64,000 bases of DNA from assembly GCF_045291395.1 (NCBI RefSeq), contig NZ_CP152342.1, positions 4,836,001 through 4,900,000 on the forward strand, written 5' to 3'. The translations under genes were made by a program, and so were the position numbers. This DNA comes from MR-S7 sp000400995 (GTDB taxonomy: Bacteria > Pseudomonadota > Gammaproteobacteria > Burkholderiales > Burkholderiaceae_C). Shown here piece by piece: positions 1 through 6,612 of this stretch (position 1 is its first letter; every line of letters begins with the position of its first letter). Below the pieces are notes generated by a model that saw only the letters and a list, made by a program, of their open reading frames with translations, had not been told where the DNA came from and searched no databases.

Positions 1-2
1 CC

Positions 3-2144
3 GACGACCCCGAGGGCCGCGCCGACCGCCTGTGGAACCTGCGCGAGGCCGAGGAGATCGCCCACGCCGTGCGCGGCAAGGCCGCCACCGTCACAGAGGA
101 AAGCAAGCCCACCACGCAGGCCTCGCCCCTGCTGTTCGACCTGACCAGCCTGCAGCGTGAAGCCAACGGCAAGTTCGGCTTCTCTGCCAAGACCACGCTG
201 GCGCTGGCGCAAAGCCTGTACGAGCGCCACAAGGCCCTGACCTATCCGCGTACCGACTCGCGCGCGCTGCCTGAAGACTATTTGCCCGTGGCCAGGAACA
301 CCTTCGGCATGCTGGCCACCAGCGGCATGCGCCACCTCGCGCCCTACGCGCAGCAGGCGCTCGACGACAACTACGTGCGCCCCTCCAAGCGCATCTTCGA
401 CAAAAGCAAGGTCAGCGACCACTTCGCCATCATTCCCACCACGCAGGCGCCCAGCGGCCTGTCGGATGCCGAGCAGAAGCTCTACGACCTCGTCGTGCGC
501 CGCTTCATGGCCGTGTTCTTCCCCAGCGCGGAATACATGGTCACCACGCGCATCAGCCAGGTCGTGGGCCACTCGTTCAAGACCGAGGGCAAGGTGCTCG
601 TCAAGCCCGGCTGGCTCGCCATCTACGGCAAGGAGGCTGCCAACGAGGTGGAGGACGGCAAGGCCGGCGACAAGGGCCAGCCGCTGGTGGCCGTGAAGCC
701 CGGCGAGATGACGCACACCGAATTCGCCGAGGTCAAGTCGCTCAAGACCAAGCCCCCCGCGCGCTACTCCGAAGCCACGCTGCTCGGCGCCATGGAAAGC
801 GCGGGCAAGCAGGTGGAGGACGAGGAACTGCGCAGCGCCATGCAGGAAAAGGGCCTGGGCACCCCCGCCACGCGCGCGGCCATCATCGAAGGGCTGCTGA
901 CCGAGAAATACATGCTGCGCGAAGGCCGCGAGCTGATCCCCACCGCCAAGGCGTTCCAGCTCATGACGCTGCTGCGCGGCCTGCAGGTGGAGGAACTCTG
1001 CCGCGCCGACCTCACGGGCGAGTGGGAATACAAGCTCGCGCAGATGGAAAAGGGCCAGCTGAGCCGCGAAGCCTTCATGCAGCAGATCCAGGCCATGACC
1101 GAGAAGCTCGTCAAGAAGGCCAAGGAATACGACCGCGACACCGTCCCCGGCGACTACGCCCAACTCGCCGCGCCGTGCCCCAACTGCGGCGGCGTGGTCA
1201 AGGAGAACTACCGCCGCTATGCCTGCACGGGCGCGGGCGGCAACGGCGAAGGCTGCGGCTTCTCGTTCACCAAGTCGCCCGCCGGGCGCACGTTCGAGAC
1301 CGCCGAGGCCGAGCAGCTCCTGCGCGAGCGCCGCATCGGCCCGCTGGAGGGCTTCCGCTCCAAGGCCGGCTGGCCCTTCACGGCCGAAGTCACCATCGCG
1401 CGCGACGAGGAAGCGGGCAACTACAAGCTCGAATTCGACTTCGGCGACGACCAGAACGAGGAATCGGGCGAGATCGTCGATTTCACCGGCCAGGAGAGCC
1501 TGGGCCCATGCCCCGTCTGCGGCGCGCCCGTCTATGAGCACGGCGGCAACTACGTCTGCGCCAAGGCCGTGCCCACCGCGCAGCAGCCCACGCCGAGCTG
1601 CAACTTCAAGAGCGGCAAGGTCATCCTGCAGCAGCCCGTGGAACCCGCTCAGATGAAGAAGCTGCTGGACACCGGCAAGACCGACCTGCTCGACAAGTTC
1701 ATCTCCAACCGCACGCGCCGCCCCTTCAAGGCCTTCCTGGCCTGGGACGCGGCGGCCGGCAAGGTCAACTTCGAGTTCGAGCAGCGCGAATCCAAATACC
1801 CCCCGCGCAAGACCGCCGCTGCTGCGAAAACAGGAGCTGCCAGCGCAGGCAAGGCAAGCGCTGCTGCCAAAAAAGCCGCCAAGCCCGCAGCCAAGAAGAC
1901 TGCCACGCGCAAGCCCGCCGCCGGCAAGGCGCCCAGCGCGCAACTCGCCGCCGTGATCGGCGCCGAACCAGTGGCCCGCCCCGAGGCCGTCAAGAAGATG
2001 TGGGAATACATCAAGGCCCACAACCTGCAGGACCCCAAGGACAAGCGCACCATCCTCGCCGACGACAAGCTGCGCGCCGTCTTCGGCAAGGACAGCATCG
2101 GCATGTTCGAACTGGCTGGCGTGCTGGGGCAGCACCTGGGCTGA
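3..2144 (+). CDS. topB: DNA topoisomerase III with C-terminal SWIB domain (5' partial)
   Basis: Type IA topoisomerase that relaxes and decatenates DNA through a 5'-phosphotyrosine intermediate. The reading frame is open to the left edge, so the TOPRIM end lies outside the window and 713 residues are visible. The catalytic Tyr is in the LTYPRTDS motif (codon 243-245), and GLGTPATRA is the usual type IA signature downstream. Two Cys4-type zinc ribbons follow (CPNCGG... around 1176-1263 and CPVCGA... around 1509-1614). An Ala/Lys-rich linker (about 1795-1935) then leads to a SWIB/MDM2-like domain (about 1945-2141, with KKMWEYIKAHNLQDP and ILADDKLRAVFG). A SWIB fusion is known for chlamydial topoisomerase I; here it sits on a topoisomerase III-type protein. 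The linker DNA contains a sequence resembling the local intergenic repeat. The family call is firm; topB rather than topA is based on overall similarity. Confidence 0.93.
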   Translation, partial: DDPEGRADRLWNLREAEEIAHAVRGKAATVTEESKPTTQASPLLFDLTSLQREANGKFGFSAKTTLALAQSLYERHKALTYPRTDSRALPEDYLPVARNTFGMLATSGMRHLAPYAQQALDDNYVRPSKRIFDKSKVSDHFAIIPTTQAPSGLSDAEQKLYDLVVRRFMAVFFPSAEYMVTTRISQVVGHSFKTEGKVLVKPGWLAIYGKEAANEVEDGKAGDKGQPLVAVKPGEMTHTEFAEVKSLKTKPPARYSEATLLGAMESAGKQVEDEELRSAMQEKGLGTPATRAAIIEGLLTEKYMLREGRELIPTAKAFQLMTLLRGLQVEELCRADLTGEWEYKLAQMEKGQLSREAFMQQIQAMTEKLVKKAKEYDRDTVPGDYAQLAAPCPNCGGVVKENYRRYACTGAGGNGEGCGFSFTKSPAGRTFETAEAEQLLRERRIGPLEGFRSKAGWPFTAEVTIARDEEAGNYKLEFDFGDDQNEESGEIVDFTGQESLGPCPVCGAPVYEHGGNYVCAKAVPTAQQPTPSCNFKSGKVILQQPVEPAQMKKLLDTGKTDLLDKFISNRTRRPFKAFLAWDAAAGKVNFEFEQRESKYPPRKTAAAAKTGAASAGKASAAAKKAAKPAAKKTATRKPAAGKAPSAQLAAVIGAEPVARPEAVKKMWEYIKAHNLQDPKDKRTILADDKLRAVFGKDSIGMFELAGVLGQHLG
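1825..1870 (+). repeat. intergenic-repeat-like sequence inside topB linker
   Basis: The stretch reads AAAACAGGAGCTGCCAGCG then CAAGCGCTGCTGCC, closely resembling the AGCTGC-CAGCGC...AAGCGCTG hairpin repeat found 13 times between genes in this window. Here it is translated as part of the Ala/Lys-rich linker between zinc ribbon and SWIB domain. The low-complexity coding context makes chance similarity possible. Confidence 0.4.
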
Positions 2145-2149
2145 AGCCC

Positions 2150-2488
2150 ATGCTGAGCCGGGGCGAGCGCATCTTCTGGGGCGGCCTGGCCGCCGCCGCC
2201 ATCGCGGGCGGCGTGGCGGCCTGGTGGACCGCCGACCAGTGGACGCCCCACGCCGGCCCCTGGGCCGCGCAGCTATGGCGCAAGGCCACCCGCCCCGGCC
2301 CCGACACCCTGCCGCAGGGCAAGCGGGCGCCCGCAGCCCAGGGCGCGGCGGGCGCGGCATCGGAGCCCATCGCCCAGCCGCGCAAATGCGTCAAGGGCGA
2401 TCAGGTGACCTACACCGACCAGCCTTGCCCGCCGGGGAGCCGGGAGATGGTGGTGGGTGGAGCGGTCACCTCCTTGCCTGGCCGCTAA
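2150..2488 (+). CDS. DUF4124-like membrane-anchored protein
   Basis: A 112-residue protein starting 5 bp after the topB stop, so it is probably cotranscribed. Residues about 9-27 form a hydrophobic Ala/Gly-rich segment that looks like an uncleaved signal anchor. A Pro/Ala-rich stretch follows, and the C-terminal part (KCVKGDQVTYTDQPCPPGS) has the CV.G....TD.PCP pattern of DUF4124 proteins, which are small periplasmic or envelope proteins of unknown function. The two Cys could form a disulfide. No catalytic role is apparent. Confidence 0.65.
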   Translation: MLSRGERIFWGGLAAAAIAGGVAAWWTADQWTPHAGPWAAQLWRKATRPGPDTLPQGKRAPAAQGAAGAASEPIAQPRKCVKGDQVTYTDQPCPPGSREMVVGGAVTSLPGR

Positions 2489-2517
2489 ACCGGAGCCCTC
2501 ACCGCCGCACAGTGCGG

Positions 2518-2576
2518 AAAATCAAATTTGGTAGCTACTTGTGCTTGCTGAATAAGCGCTAGAGGTTGTTTTTGTT
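2518..2576 (+). repeat. Intergenic hairpin repeat, copy 1
   Basis: A copy of the dispersed Comamonadaceae-type repeat: AATTTGGTAGCTACTTGTGCTTG, loop, AAGCGCTAGAGG, then a T-rich tail. It lies 3' of the DUF4124 gene and ends exactly where the IS30-type inverted repeat begins. Confidence 0.7.
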
Positions 2577-3206
2577 AGGCGGTCTCAAACCTGAAGTGCA
2601 ACACCTCGATTGAGAGGGAGTTTCCGTCTCAGTGAATGTTCTCGCAGCTGCCGCGCTGCCATGGGCTGTGTGGATCGCAGAAGTACACGCGCACGCCCGT
2701 GGCCTGGGCGAGTTCGCGATGGCGGGCCATCTCCTTGCCCTGATCGTAGGTGAGCGTCTGGCGCATGGGCCGGGCCACCTGGTTGAGCTTGGCCGTGAAG
2801 GCCGCCAGGGCCGATTCAGCGGTGGCATCGGGCATGCGGCACAGCAGCACCAGGCGCGTGCTGCGCTCGACCAGTACGCCCACGGCGGAGCGGTTGTTGG
2901 CGCCCTTGATCAGGTCGCCCTCCCAGTGCCCGGGCATGAGCCGGTGGTCGGCCTCGGGTGGGCGCACGTGGATGCTGACCATGTCGGGGATCAGTCCGCG
3001 CCGGTCCTGGCCGGCCGAGCGGGGGCGGCGCCCGCTGCGGCCCTGGCGCAACAAGGCGAGCAACTGCTTCTTCAGCTCCCCGCGGGGATAGGCGTAGATG
3101 GCGTTGTAGATGGTTTCGTGGGACACGCTCTGGTGTGGGTCATCGGGATGTCATCTGTGCAAGTTACCTGAGGTTCAGGTGTTGCACTTCAGGTTTGATA
3201 CCGCCT
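2577..3206. mobile_element. Internally deleted IS30-family element with both terminal inverted repeats
   Basis: A 630-bp element bounded by 30-bp terminal inverted repeats at 2577-2606 and 3177-3206 that match in all but one position (core CAAACCTGAAGTGCAACACC). Full-size IS30 elements are about 1.0-1.2 kb with a transposase near 330-380 residues. Here only the central transposase portion remains on the minus strand, so the ends are preserved while coding sequence is lost at both sides. No target duplication is evident in the flanking bases. With intact ends it could in principle be moved by a full-length relative supplying transposase in trans. Confidence 0.85.
2629..3144 (-). pseudogene. 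IS30-family transposase remnant
   Basis: The frame from 3144 down to 2629 encodes about 170 residues resembling the middle of IS30-type transposases: DDPHQSVSHETIYNAIYAYPRGEL, then the DDE-core segments PGHWEGDLIKG, LVERSTR, TLTYDQGKEMARH, and DPHSPWQRGSCEN. The N-terminal helix-turn-helix region and the C-terminal segment after SCEN are missing; the frame reaches a stop 2 codons after SCEN, almost at the left terminal repeat. The catalytic Asp residues (EGD, YDQG) remain, but the final Glu region is at the truncation, so activity is unlikely. Confidence 0.88.
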
Positions 3207-3514
3207 TATCAATCCGCCCAGCTCCAGCGGTTAACGTACGTGACGCTCACCCGGGGTTAAAGTCAGCTACCCATCAGTTTCACTGTCTATAAAGTGTTTC
3301 TGGGTGAAACCAACGGAGTAGCAAGAGGTGGCATGGCGACGTTGGTCCCCTGCCTTCGGTGCATGCGCGGGCCGCATGCAAGGGAGAACGCAGACTGACC
3401 GAGCGGTTGGAGCAGAAACTGGAGGACGACTACCTACAGTGGTGGGACGTGCTTATTGGCCCCAAGCAGAGCCGGTCGGCGCCTCTGATGTCAAACGTTA
3501 TACGGACAACACAC
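3207..3514. other. Gene-poor, lower-GC segment between IS remnant and GIY-YIG gene
   Basis: About 308 bp without a recognisable gene. Base composition is visibly less GC-rich than the surroundings. A short inverted repeat is present (GTTTCAC at 3277-3283 and GTGAAAC at 3304-3310). An open frame in phase with the downstream gene runs from 3359 and would add 52 residues, including LEDDYLQWWDVLIGPKQ, but this part matches no family I recognise and may be decayed coding sequence. Confidence 0.5.
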
Positions 3515-4360
3515 ATGCCTAGCGCCACGATCAAAATCTACCTGCCCCATGGTGACCCGAAGCGTCTGCGGACTGGTGAGATTTCCAACTGGTCGGGGAA
3601 GGCCGTCGCCGGCCCGCGCACGGAGCTCGATCAGCTCCTTATGCGTGAGGAGGCGGCTAATGTCGGCGTTTACTTGCTCACTGGCATAGACCCATTGTCC
3701 GGTGGCCCAGCCGTTTATATTGGCGAAGCAGAGTCGATTCAATCGCGGCTCAAGCAGCACGTAGACAAGGACTTCTGGAACCACGTCGTTTATTTCACCA
3801 GCAAAGACGAGAACCTCACCAAGTCCCATATCCGCTACCTTGAAGGCCGGATCATCGAACTGGCAAAGCTCGCCGGCCGGACGGGCCTGACGAACTCTCA
3901 GGCAACTACATCAAAGCTTCCCGAATCTGATCGCGCGGATATGGAAATCTTCCTTAAGAAGATCGAACAGTTGCTTCCCGCTTTGGGGGTGGAAGTGCTG
4001 GTACCCATCGCCGCCCCACCGGAGTCTAAAGAAGAGGCGCGGCTCCTTTTCTGTGAGATCAGTGGTCTCAAAGCCAGCGGACACCTCACGCCAAACGGCA
4101 TCGTGGTGCTTGCTCAGTCGCAGGCTGTTCCCTCGCTTCGTCCCTCAGCTAAAGACTACCCCTGGGTCATTAACGCTCGTGAACAGCTCCTCAAAGATGG
4201 CGTGTTGGCGCTGGCCGAGGGGTACTTTGTGTTCACCAAGAATCACGAATTCTCGAGCCCAAGTGCAGCAGCGGCGGTAATTCATGGCGGCACTGCAAAT
4301 GGTCGAACCGCATGGAAGGACGCCAATGGGAAAACCCTGAAGCAACTCGAGGCCGTATAA
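3515..4360 (+). CDS. GIY-YIG nuclease family protein with DUF4357 C-terminal domain
   Basis: A 281-residue protein if started at the ATG giving MPSATIKIYLPHGDP. GVY at 51-53 and YIG at 68-70 form the GIY-YIG pair, with the conserved Arg (R78 in IQSRLKQH) and catalytic Glu (E110 in RYLEGRI) in the expected order. The C-terminal 40 residues (SPSAAAAVIHGGTANGRTAWK) fit DUF4357. Proteins with this layout are widespread solitary accessory genes with no established role; DNA cleavage in defence or mobile-element biology is the usual guess. Codon use and GC differ from neighbours and an IS remnant lies upstream, so horizontal acquisition is likely. No strong Shine-Dalgarno was found; ATG at 3488 or the GTG/ATG further upstream are alternatives. 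Confidence 0.85.
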   Translation: MPSATIKIYLPHGDPKRLRTGEISNWSGKAVAGPRTELDQLLMREEAANVGVYLLTGIDPLSGGPAVYIGEAESIQSRLKQHVDKDFWNHVVYFTSKDENLTKSHIRYLEGRIIELAKLAGRTGLTNSQATTSKLPESDRADMEIFLKKIEQLLPALGVEVLVPIAAPPESKEEARLLFCEISGLKASGHLTPNGIVVLAQSQAVPSLRPSAKDYPWVINAREQLLKDGVLALAEGYFVFTKNHEFSSPSAAAAVIHGGTANGRTAWKDANGKTLKQLEAV

Positions 4361-4549
4361 CTCAGGCGTTAAGTACACGACTCGTCCCATGGCCATCGGC
4401 TGCGAGTGAGGACTGGTCGGTTGACCCCCTCCTTGTAGCTTTTCTGCGCCCCAGCGCTTCCCCCGCTACCATTCTTGCCAGCGACTCATGTGTCGCGCAC
4501 CTGCCCTCCAGGTGCCCTCCAACGCATTTCACCAAGGAGACCCACCCCC

Positions 4550-4948
4550 ATGTTCAGCCACGTCATGCTGGGAGCCAGCAACCCCGACCAATCCAAGCAG
4601 TTCTACGACGCCTTTCTCGGCGCCCTGGGCTGCAAGCCTGGCTTCACTGACCCCAAGGGCCGCACCTTCTGGCGCCACGCGGGCAACACCTTCGCGATCT
4701 CCGCGCCCATCGACGGTGCGCCGGCCTGCCACGGCAACGGCGCCACGACGGGCTTCGCGGCCGAGTCGCCCGCGCAGGTGGATGCGGCGCATGCGGCGGG
4801 CGTGGCTGCCGGCGGCGTGACCTGCGAAGACCCGCCGGGCTGGCGTGAGAACGCTCCGGGCGGGCGGCTGTACCTGGCCTATCTGCGCGATCCGGCGGGC
4901 AACAAGCTGTGCGTGCTGCACCGCCCACCGAAGCCAGCGGCCGCCTGA
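4550..4948 (+). CDS. VOC family (glyoxalase/bleomycin-resistance-like) protein
   Basis: A 132-residue single-unit vicinal-oxygen-chelate protein. It begins MFSHVMLGASNPDQSKQFYDAFLGALG, the typical first beta-alpha-beta motif with a His metal ligand, and ends YLAYLRDPAGNKLCVLHRP, the second module. The start is supported by AAGGAG 9 bp upstream. Members include glyoxalase I, dioxygenases and antibiotic-binding proteins; this short form without further domains is usually annotated only as VOC/glyoxalase. It stands alone with a terminator-like hairpin after it. Confidence 0.85.
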   Translation: MFSHVMLGASNPDQSKQFYDAFLGALGCKPGFTDPKGRTFWRHAGNTFAISAPIDGAPACHGNGATTGFAAESPAQVDAAHAAGVAAGGVTCEDPPGWRENAPGGRLYLAYLRDPAGNKLCVLHRPPKPAAA

Positions 4949-4994
4949 AGGCGCACGGCCTCTGGTAGTTTTCCCGGCCACGCACAATGGCCGG

Positions 4995-5024
4995 CGGCGG
5001 CGCCCTTGGGCGCCGTCGTGTTTT
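4995..5024 (+). terminator. Probable intrinsic terminator after VOC gene
   Basis: A 10-bp stem (CGGCGGCGCC / GGCGCCGTCG, one G-T wobble), CTTG loop, followed by TGTTTT. It lies 46 bp after the VOC stop and before the next gene. Confidence 0.55.
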
Positions 5025-5071
5025 GGGCCCTGGGGCCCTGTTTGCGAGAGACACCATAGGAGTGCGATTCC

Positions 5072-5788
5072 ATGCTTTTGTCCGAACAATGGGTTCTGGT
5101 CACCGGCGGCGCCCGGGGCCTGGGCCAGGCCGTCACGCGCGCGCTGGCGCGCGAGGGCGCGGGGGTCGTCATCAACTACCACCGCAGCGATGCCGCCGCG
5201 CAGGCGCTGGCCGAGGAACTGGGGCCGCGCGCCATTGCGCTGCAGGCCGATGTGACCGATGCCGCCGCGGTGCAACGCCTCTTCGCCGTCGCGCGCGAGC
5301 GCACGGGCGCCGGCATTAGCGCGGTGGTGAACAACGCGCTGGCGCAGTTCTCGTTCGACGGAGATGCGCGCCCCAAGCTGGGCGACATCGCGTGGGAGCG
5401 CTTCAGCCAGCAGATCGAGGGCGCCGTGAAGGGCGCGCTCAACACCATGCAGGCCGCGCTGCCCGCCATGCGCGCGCAGGGCTTCGGGCGCATCGTGAAC
5501 GTGGGCACCAACCTGTTCCAGAACCCTGTGGTGCCCTACCACGACTACACGGCCGCCAAGGCGGCGCTGCTGTCGCTCACGCGCACGGCGGCGAACGACC
5601 TGGGGCCTCATGGGATCACGGTGAACATGGTCTCGGGCGGGCTGCTGCGCACCACCGATGCGAGCAGCGCCACGCCCGAGGCGGTGTTCGACCTGATCGC
5701 CAGCCTCACCCCGCTGCGCCGCGTGACCACGCCCGCCGAGTTCGCCGACGCGGTGCTCTTTTCCTCTCGCCCTGGGCGCGCGCCGTGA
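5072..5788 (+). CDS. SDR family oxidoreductase (FabG-like), frameshifted near the C-terminus
   Basis: Classical short-chain dehydrogenase/reductase: cofactor motif TGGARGLG near the N-terminus, NNA, and the YTAAK active-site Tyr-Lys. As read it ends after 238 residues with a foreign tail (SSRPGRAP). Shifting frame at the T-run 5759-5762 restores a normal SDR end (FLSPWARAVTGQNLVVDSG, then LVKD and stop at 5832), so one T appears to be missing. The intact gene would therefore span 5072-5832 and end 2 bp before the GST gene. The lost part covers the last strand and substrate loop region, so the product as read may be unstable. This may be a real mutation or a sequence error. Confidence 0.85.
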   Translation: MLLSEQWVLVTGGARGLGQAVTRALAREGAGVVINYHRSDAAAQALAEELGPRAIALQADVTDAAAVQRLFAVARERTGAGISAVVNNALAQFSFDGDARPKLGDIAWERFSQQIEGAVKGALNTMQAALPAMRAQGFGRIVNVGTNLFQNPVVPYHDYTAAKAALLSLTRTAANDLGPHGITVNMVSGGLLRTTDASSATPEAVFDLIASLTPLRRVTTPAEFADAVLFSSRPGRAP

Positions 5789-5834
5789 CGGGGCAGAACC
5801 TCGTGGTCGACAGCGGCCTCGTGAAGGATTGACC

Positions 5835-6548
5835 ATGGCACTCACCCACCCCATCACGGCCCATCCCATTACCGCGAAATGGCCTGCGCAGCACCCCGAC
5901 CGGCTGCAGCTCTATTCGCTGCCCACGCCCAACGGCGTGAAGGTGTCGATCGCGCTGGAGGAGATGGCGCTGCCTTACGAGGCGCACCTGGTCAGCTTCG
6001 AGACGAACGACCAGTTCTCGCCCGAGTTCCTCTCGCTCAACCCGAACAACAAGATCCCCGCCATCCTCGACCCCCATGGTCCGGGCGGCCAGCCGCTGGC
6101 GCTGTTCGAGACCGGCGCCATCCTGTGGTACCTGGCCGAGAAGACAGGGCGCTTCCTGCCCGCAGACGCGGCCGCGCGCTACGAGACGCTGCAGTGGCTC
6201 ATGTGGCAGATGGGCGGGCTGGGGCCGATGTTCGGCCAGCTCGGGTTCTTCCACAAGTTCGCGGGCAAGGACTACGAGGACAAGCGCCCGCGCGACCGCT
6301 ACGTGGCCGAGTCCAAGCGCCTGCTGGGTGTGCTGGAGCAGCGCCTGGCGGGCCGAGACTGGATCATGGGTGGCGAATACACCATCGCCGACATGGCCGT
6401 GTTCCCCTGGGTGCGCAACCTTGTGGGCTTCTACGGCGCGGGCGAGCTGGTGGGTTTCGATGCCTTCCCCAACGTGCAGCGCGTGCTGGCCGCGTTCGTG
6501 GCGCGGCCTGCCGTGCAGCGTGGTCTTGAGGTACCGCCGCGCGGCTGA
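5835..6548 (+). CDS. Glutathione S-transferase family protein (YfcG/Ure2-like)
   Basis: A 237-residue two-domain GST. The N-terminal thioredoxin fold includes LYSLPTPNGVKVSIALEEM, NPNNKIPAI (cis-Pro loop) and FETGAILWYLAEK (glutathione-binding ET/S motif). The helical C-terminal domain has WIMGGEYTIADMAVFPWV. TPNG.KV and QFSPEFL.LNPNNKIPAI are typical of the YfcG/YghU/Ure2-like group, which act as glutathione-dependent disulfide oxidoreductases or peroxidases. The ATG is 2 bp after the stop of the restored SDR frame, so the two form one transcription unit. A TTG two codons earlier is possible but less likely. Confidence 0.88.
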   Translation: MALTHPITAHPITAKWPAQHPDRLQLYSLPTPNGVKVSIALEEMALPYEAHLVSFETNDQFSPEFLSLNPNNKIPAILDPHGPGGQPLALFETGAILWYLAEKTGRFLPADAAARYETLQWLMWQMGGLGPMFGQLGFFHKFAGKDYEDKRPRDRYVAESKRLLGVLEQRLAGRDWIMGGEYTIADMAVFPWVRNLVGFYGAGELVGFDAFPNVQRVLAAFVARPAVQRGLEVPPRG

Positions 6549-6555
6549 GGAATAG

Positions 6556-6612
6556 TAATCAAAACCGGCTGCAGCGCTTGTCTATCAAGCGCGAGCAGCT
6601 ATGGTTTTGATA
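6556..6612 (-). repeat. Intergenic hairpin repeat, copy 2
   Basis: Hairpin GGCTGCAGCGCTTG, TCTAT loop, CAAGCGCGAGCAGC flanked by AATCAAAACC and TATGGTTTTGAT. It separates the convergent GST and acyl-CoA synthetase genes, and the TAG stop of the minus-strand gene (6599-6601) lies inside the repeat. Confidence 0.8.

Noticed and set aside
1795..1935. Ala/Lys-rich run as a separate small gene or histone-like protein
   Set aside because: It is in frame within the topoisomerase gene and followed by the SWIB domain.
3359..3514. N-terminal extension of the GIY-YIG protein
   Set aside because: The extra 52 residues match no known start of the family and the homologous part begins at MPSATIKIY.
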